DNA from: DATFVA01 sp963839165
GTDB taxonomy: Bacteria; Bacteroidota; Ignavibacteria; Ignavibacteriales; Ignavibacteriaceae
Length of the DNA stretch: 64,000 bases
Reading direction: 5' to 3'
NCBI GenBank assembly: GCA_963839165.1
Contig: CAWIUG010000006.1
Location: forward strand, 310,001 to 374,000
Shown here piece by piece: positions 61,174 to 64,000 of this stretch. The notes beneath the pieces are model-generated. The model was not told where the DNA came from. It saw only the letters and a list, made by a program, of their open reading frames with translations, and did not search any database. The number at the start of each line of letters is the position of its first letter. Position 1 is the stretch's first letter. The translations under genes and the position numbers were made by a program.

Positions 61174-63066
61174 TTAATTCTCATAAGGAACGTCTTCGTC
61201 TTTAAGATCCTCTTTTATAAGCTGTTTCTCCCTGCTAAGGTCCCTTATCTCTTTAAGTAGTTCAAGCCTTTCGCTTTCATTGGTCAGAGTTGACATTCTG
61301 TCATTCAGAACCGATATCCTTTCCTCAACCTGTCTCAGCTTAAATTTTCTTACCGCGTCGGATGAATATTTCTTAAATGTTTTTTCCTGATCTTCCGAAG
61401 GATTTATATCATCCCAGTTTTTGCTGATCTGATATTTCTCAAACGATAACTCCCTTGCGTATGATTTTGCTTCCTCGGCATCAAGTTTTTCTATCAGAGA
61501 GGCAGCGGTCAGGTCTTCATCATGCATCACAGCGGATTGAACCAGTTCAGCTAATTCCTGGTGAATACCAACTTTGAACTCGTCAGGCTTTATATGGCGA
61601 AGAATAAAATCGCTGGTTTCCCTGCTGCCTTCAAGCAGAAGTTTAATTAGTTCCCTTTCAAGACTTAAAGCTGTAAATGTCAGCTTCGCTTCCGATTTTA
61701 ATACAGTATTTTCTTTCTCAGAGATTTTTCTTTGCTGCCTGTTTTCTTCAACTGCCTTCTGTTTACTTTGTCCCGCTTTAATCTTATCGTATTCGCTTTC
61801 TATCAGTTTTTCACGAAGGTTAAATTTCTTAGCGATATTCTTGATAAGGATATTAACCTTAAGCTCATCATTTATTAAGGCGAGGGGACGTACAAGATCG
61901 CGGATGGCTTCGGTTGTCTTTGCGGGATCATCAAACATCCCGAGGGAATCGTAGTAATCCGACTGATATTCGAGGAAATTCTTCGCTGATTTTACCAGCT
62001 CCTCAAACTTTTCTTTTCCGAAATTATTCACATACGAGTCGGGATCCTCTCCCTGCGGAAGGGAAACAATCTTTATCTCAAAGTCTTTTCTGAGCAGGAT
62101 CTCAATACTTCTCATCGCAGCCTTAATACCAGCGGTATCGGCATCAAATAAAAGAACAACATTTTTTGTATATCTCGATAAAAGCTGAACCTGCTCTTCC
62201 GTAAGGGCAGTACCAGAAACAGCAACTACGTTTTTAATACCGCTCTGGTAAAGAGAGATAAGGTCCATGTATCCTTCAACCAGTATAGCCTTATCCAGCC
62301 GGCGAATCTCATCTTTCGCGTGAGATAATCCGTATAAAATCCGTCCTTTTGTATATATCAGTGATTCCGGGGAATTAAGGTATTTGGCTGATCCTTCTTT
62401 ATTCTCAAGGATTCTTCCCGCAAATGCCACTACCCTGCCGTTGGGAGAAAAAATAGGGAATATAATTCTTGAGGAAAACTTATCGTATAATCGTCCTTCT
62501 TTTGATTGCCCGATCAGACCGAGTGCAAGAGACTTTTCAATATCAATCTTCTTCTCCTGAAGGAAGTGGAGCAGGTTATCCCAGCCGTTAAAAGCATAAC
62601 CAAGTCCGAACGCTCTCATTGTAGCAGGTTTTATTTTCCTGTTCTGGAAATAATTAAGTGCGATCTCACCCTCATCTGAATTCAAAAGGTTGTGAGAGAA
62701 ATATCTTGCCGTTTCAGTATTGATATCGTAGAGAATTTCCTGTTCCGACTGCCGTTCATCCGATTCCTGTTGATCGATCTCAAGAGGAACTCCCAGTTCC
62801 TCTGCAAGTTCCTGCACAGCTTCCACGAAGGATATTTTCTCATATTCCATTAAGAATTTGAAAACATTTCCGCCGGTATGACATCCGAAACAATGGAATA
62901 TCTGTTTTTCATCACTCACTGTAAAAGAAGGGGTTTTTTCAGAATGGAAAGGACATAGTCCAAGGAAGTTCTTCCCCCTCTTCCTTAACTGCACATACCC
63001 CGATATTACATCCACAATATTCGCAGCAGACCGTATCTCTTCTATTTTATTCTCAGATATTCTCAT
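61174..63066 (-). CDS. dnaG: DNA primase DnaG
   Basis: Synthesises RNA primers at replication forks. The 630-residue protein has the zinc domain (CPFHSEKTPSFTVS... FHCFGCHTGG, residues 39-66), the catalytic core with EGYMDLISLYQSGIKN and the Toprim VVLLFDADTAG acidic motif, and a C-terminal helicase-binding domain that is less conserved. Length is normal. It is divergent from ispG with a 403-bp gap. Confidence 0.95.
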   Translation of the reverse strand: MRISENKIEEIRSAANIVDVISGYVQLRKRGKNFLGLCPFHSEKTPSFTVSDEKQIFHCFGCHTGGNVFKFLMEYEKISFVEAVQELAEELGVPLEIDQQESDERQSEQEILYDINTETARYFSHNLLNSDEGEIALNYFQNRKIKPATMRAFGLGYAFNGWDNLLHFLQEKKIDIEKSLALGLIGQSKEGRLYDKFSSRIIFPIFSPNGRVVAFAGRILENKEGSAKYLNSPESLIYTKGRILYGLSHAKDEIRRLDKAILVEGYMDLISLYQSGIKNVVAVSGTALTEEQVQLLSRYTKNVVLLFDADTAGIKAAMRSIEILLRKDFEIKIVSLPQGEDPDSYVNNFGKEKFEELVKSAKNFLEYQSDYYDSLGMFDDPAKTTEAIRDLVRPLALINDELKVNILIKNIAKKFNLREKLIESEYDKIKAGQSKQKAVEENRQQRKISEKENTVLKSEAKLTFTALSLERELIKLLLEGSRETSDFILRHIKPDEFKVGIHQELAELVQSAVMHDEDLTAASLIEKLDAEEAKSYARELSFEKYQISKNWDDINPSEDQEKTFKKYSSDAVRKFKLRQVEERISVLNDRMSTLTNESERLELLKEIRDLSREKQLIKEDLKDEDVPYEN

Positions 63067-63469
63067 ATTATATCAGTCAATCACATAAATCATTTTATAT
63101 TTATCCTAATTCAATTTAATCAATAAATTCAAAAATCATTTCCGAAAAATACCATAAATCCAATTTTAAGCAATCCTTCTTTTTATATCTAATCTTGAGA
63201 GAAATATGATCAGGAAAAAATACTGAACAATCCGGCACAGTAAACACAAGCTGCTGGTATGCGCTGAATGAACCGCACAGTATTGATATTACGAGACGTA
63301 TAAGACAGTGCAGGACATACTAACCCAACACGGGCATCCGCCTCTGATTTTTGCGGGGGAAGATTTTTAACACATTATTTTGATTCAAAACGAGCGGCTT
63401 ATTTGTTATATTTGTTAACCTGACAGGATAAAACACGGAAACTTTTTAGAGTAAAAAGATTAAATATTA
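63067..63469. promoter_or_regulatory. divergent region between dnaG and ispG
   Basis: 403 bp with no gene I can support. TATATTTG at 63407-63414 fits the Bacteroidetes -7 consensus TAnnTTTG, with a TTTG at 63379-63382, though the spacing (24 bp) is longer than the usual 19-21. This is a candidate ispG promoter. The remainder shows no tRNA, riboswitch or small RNA I recognise. Confidence 0.35.
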
Positions 63470-64000
63470 ATGATTGAATCGATAAGTAAGGCAAAAAAAT
63501 ACTGCAATAGTCTCACCTCTTACTCACGTTATAAAACAAGAGTTGTAAATGTTGGGGATATCCCGCTCGGAGGCGACAATCCTATCAGAATCCAGTCGAT
63601 GACTATCACTGATTCGATGGATACAAAAGCAACTGTTGAACAGACGATAAGGATGGTGGAGTCGGGATGCGATTACGTAAGAATTACTGCCCCCAGCAAG
63701 CTCGAAGCTCAAAACCTGGAGAATATTAAAAAGGAATTGAGACAGCAGGGTTATAATGTGCCTCTCATCGCCGATATTCATTTTACCCCCAATGCTGCCG
63801 AGATCGCCGCAAGGATAGTGGAGAAAGTGAGAGTTAATCCGGGTAATTATGCCGACAGGAAAAAGTTCAACATAATTGAATATACCGACAAACAGTACGG
63901 GGAAGAACTCGATAGGATAAGACAAAAGTTTACTCCCCTTGTAAGGATATGCAAGGAATACGGAACAGCTATGCGGATCGGGACAAACCACGGATCCTTA
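63470..64000 (+). CDS. ispG: IspG, 4-hydroxy-3-methylbut-2-enyl diphosphate synthase, N-terminal part
   Basis: Penultimate step of the MEP isoprenoid pathway, reducing MEcPP to HMBPP with ferredoxin or flavodoxin. The 177 visible residues begin at ATG 63470 and include YKTRVVNVGDIPLGGDNPIR, IQSMTITDSMDTKATVEQTI, LIADIHFTPNAAEIAARI and VRVNPGNYADRKKF, then GTAMRIGTNHGSL at the edge. The sequence after VRVNPGNY, with a lengthened loop, suggests the long IspG form of Bacteroidetes, Chlorobi and Chlamydiae, but the inserted domain lies beyond the window. It reads off the right edge. Confidence 0.93.
   Translation, partial: MIESISKAKKYCNSLTSYSRYKTRVVNVGDIPLGGDNPIRIQSMTITDSMDTKATVEQTIRMVESGCDYVRITAPSKLEAQNLENIKKELRQQGYNVPLIADIHFTPNAAEIAARIVEKVRVNPGNYADRKKFNIIEYTDKQYGEELDRIRQKFTPLVRICKEYGTAMRIGTNHGSL

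Overview
The window reads as a chromosomal segment of a free-living, low-to-moderate GC bacterium of the Bacteroidota/Chlorobiota/Ignavibacteriota side of the tree, most likely Ignavibacteriota. The main clue is three secreted proteins ending in a type IX secretion (T9SS) type A sorting domain with the QNYPNPFNP signature. A UpxY/NusG-like antiterminator, a long-form IspG, an OmpA protein with thrombospondin type 3 repeats, and weak Shine-Dalgarno use with some TTG starts fit that placement. No rRNA, tRNA, CRISPR array, insertion sequence, integrase or phage gene was recognised. Taxonomy is inferred from gene content, not from a marker gene.

Layout. 1-3.2 kb: a GlnD-like nucleotidyltransferase running off the left edge, queF and queC (7-deazaguanine synthesis), and nicotinate phosphoribosyltransferase. 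3.2-12.9 kb: a DUF421 membrane protein, a compact aconitase, a GYD protein, a YbaK-type tRNA deacylase, a run of redox and repair genes (haem-binding protein, MsrB lipoprotein, YdeI-like protein, SDR, Ada), a DUF1579 protein and a T9SS cargo. 12.9-14.6 kb: prolyl-tRNA synthetase broken by a tight cluster of frameshifts and carrying a 23-bp palindromic insert. 14.7-20.7 kb: TrhP, peptidase T, OmpA and a T9SS cargo. 20.7-25.8 kb: a three-gene module of sigma factor, zinc-finger anti-sigma with a membrane segment, and a large TPR-CHAT protease. This is the most unusual system in the window.

25.8-33.5 kb: an eight-gene nucleotide-sugar operon (WbpA, WbpB, WbpD, RfbA, RfbC, WbpE-like aminotransferase, Fcl, Gmd). 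It would supply UDP-diacetamido-glucuronate and GDP-fucose precursors but has no glycosyltransferases or polymer export genes. 33.7-43.3 kb: MgtE, PdxB, a TonB-like MORN protein, an orphan hybrid-less sensor kinase, and a TonB-dependent receptor paired with a secreted Asp-box protein. 43.4-48.6 kb: TrhO, class II photolyase, and a manganese/iron operon (DtxR-type regulator plus an Nramp transporter fused to a universal stress domain) with a clear palindromic operator.

48.7-57.9 kb: TM2 and DUF2752 membrane proteins, a stand-alone B12 photosensor-like domain next to corrinoid adenosyltransferase, small membrane proteins, MarR, a sirtuin, a TPR protein, a YhaM-like exonuclease, a NusG paralogue, UDP-glucose dehydrogenase and a PAS kinase with a degenerate receiver. 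58-64 kb: a ferredoxin-nitroreductase fusion, a geranylgeranyl-reductase-family flavoprotein with its own ferredoxin, DnaG, and IspG running off the right edge. IspG, GGR and the ferredoxin suggest an isoprenoid/quinone theme at this end.
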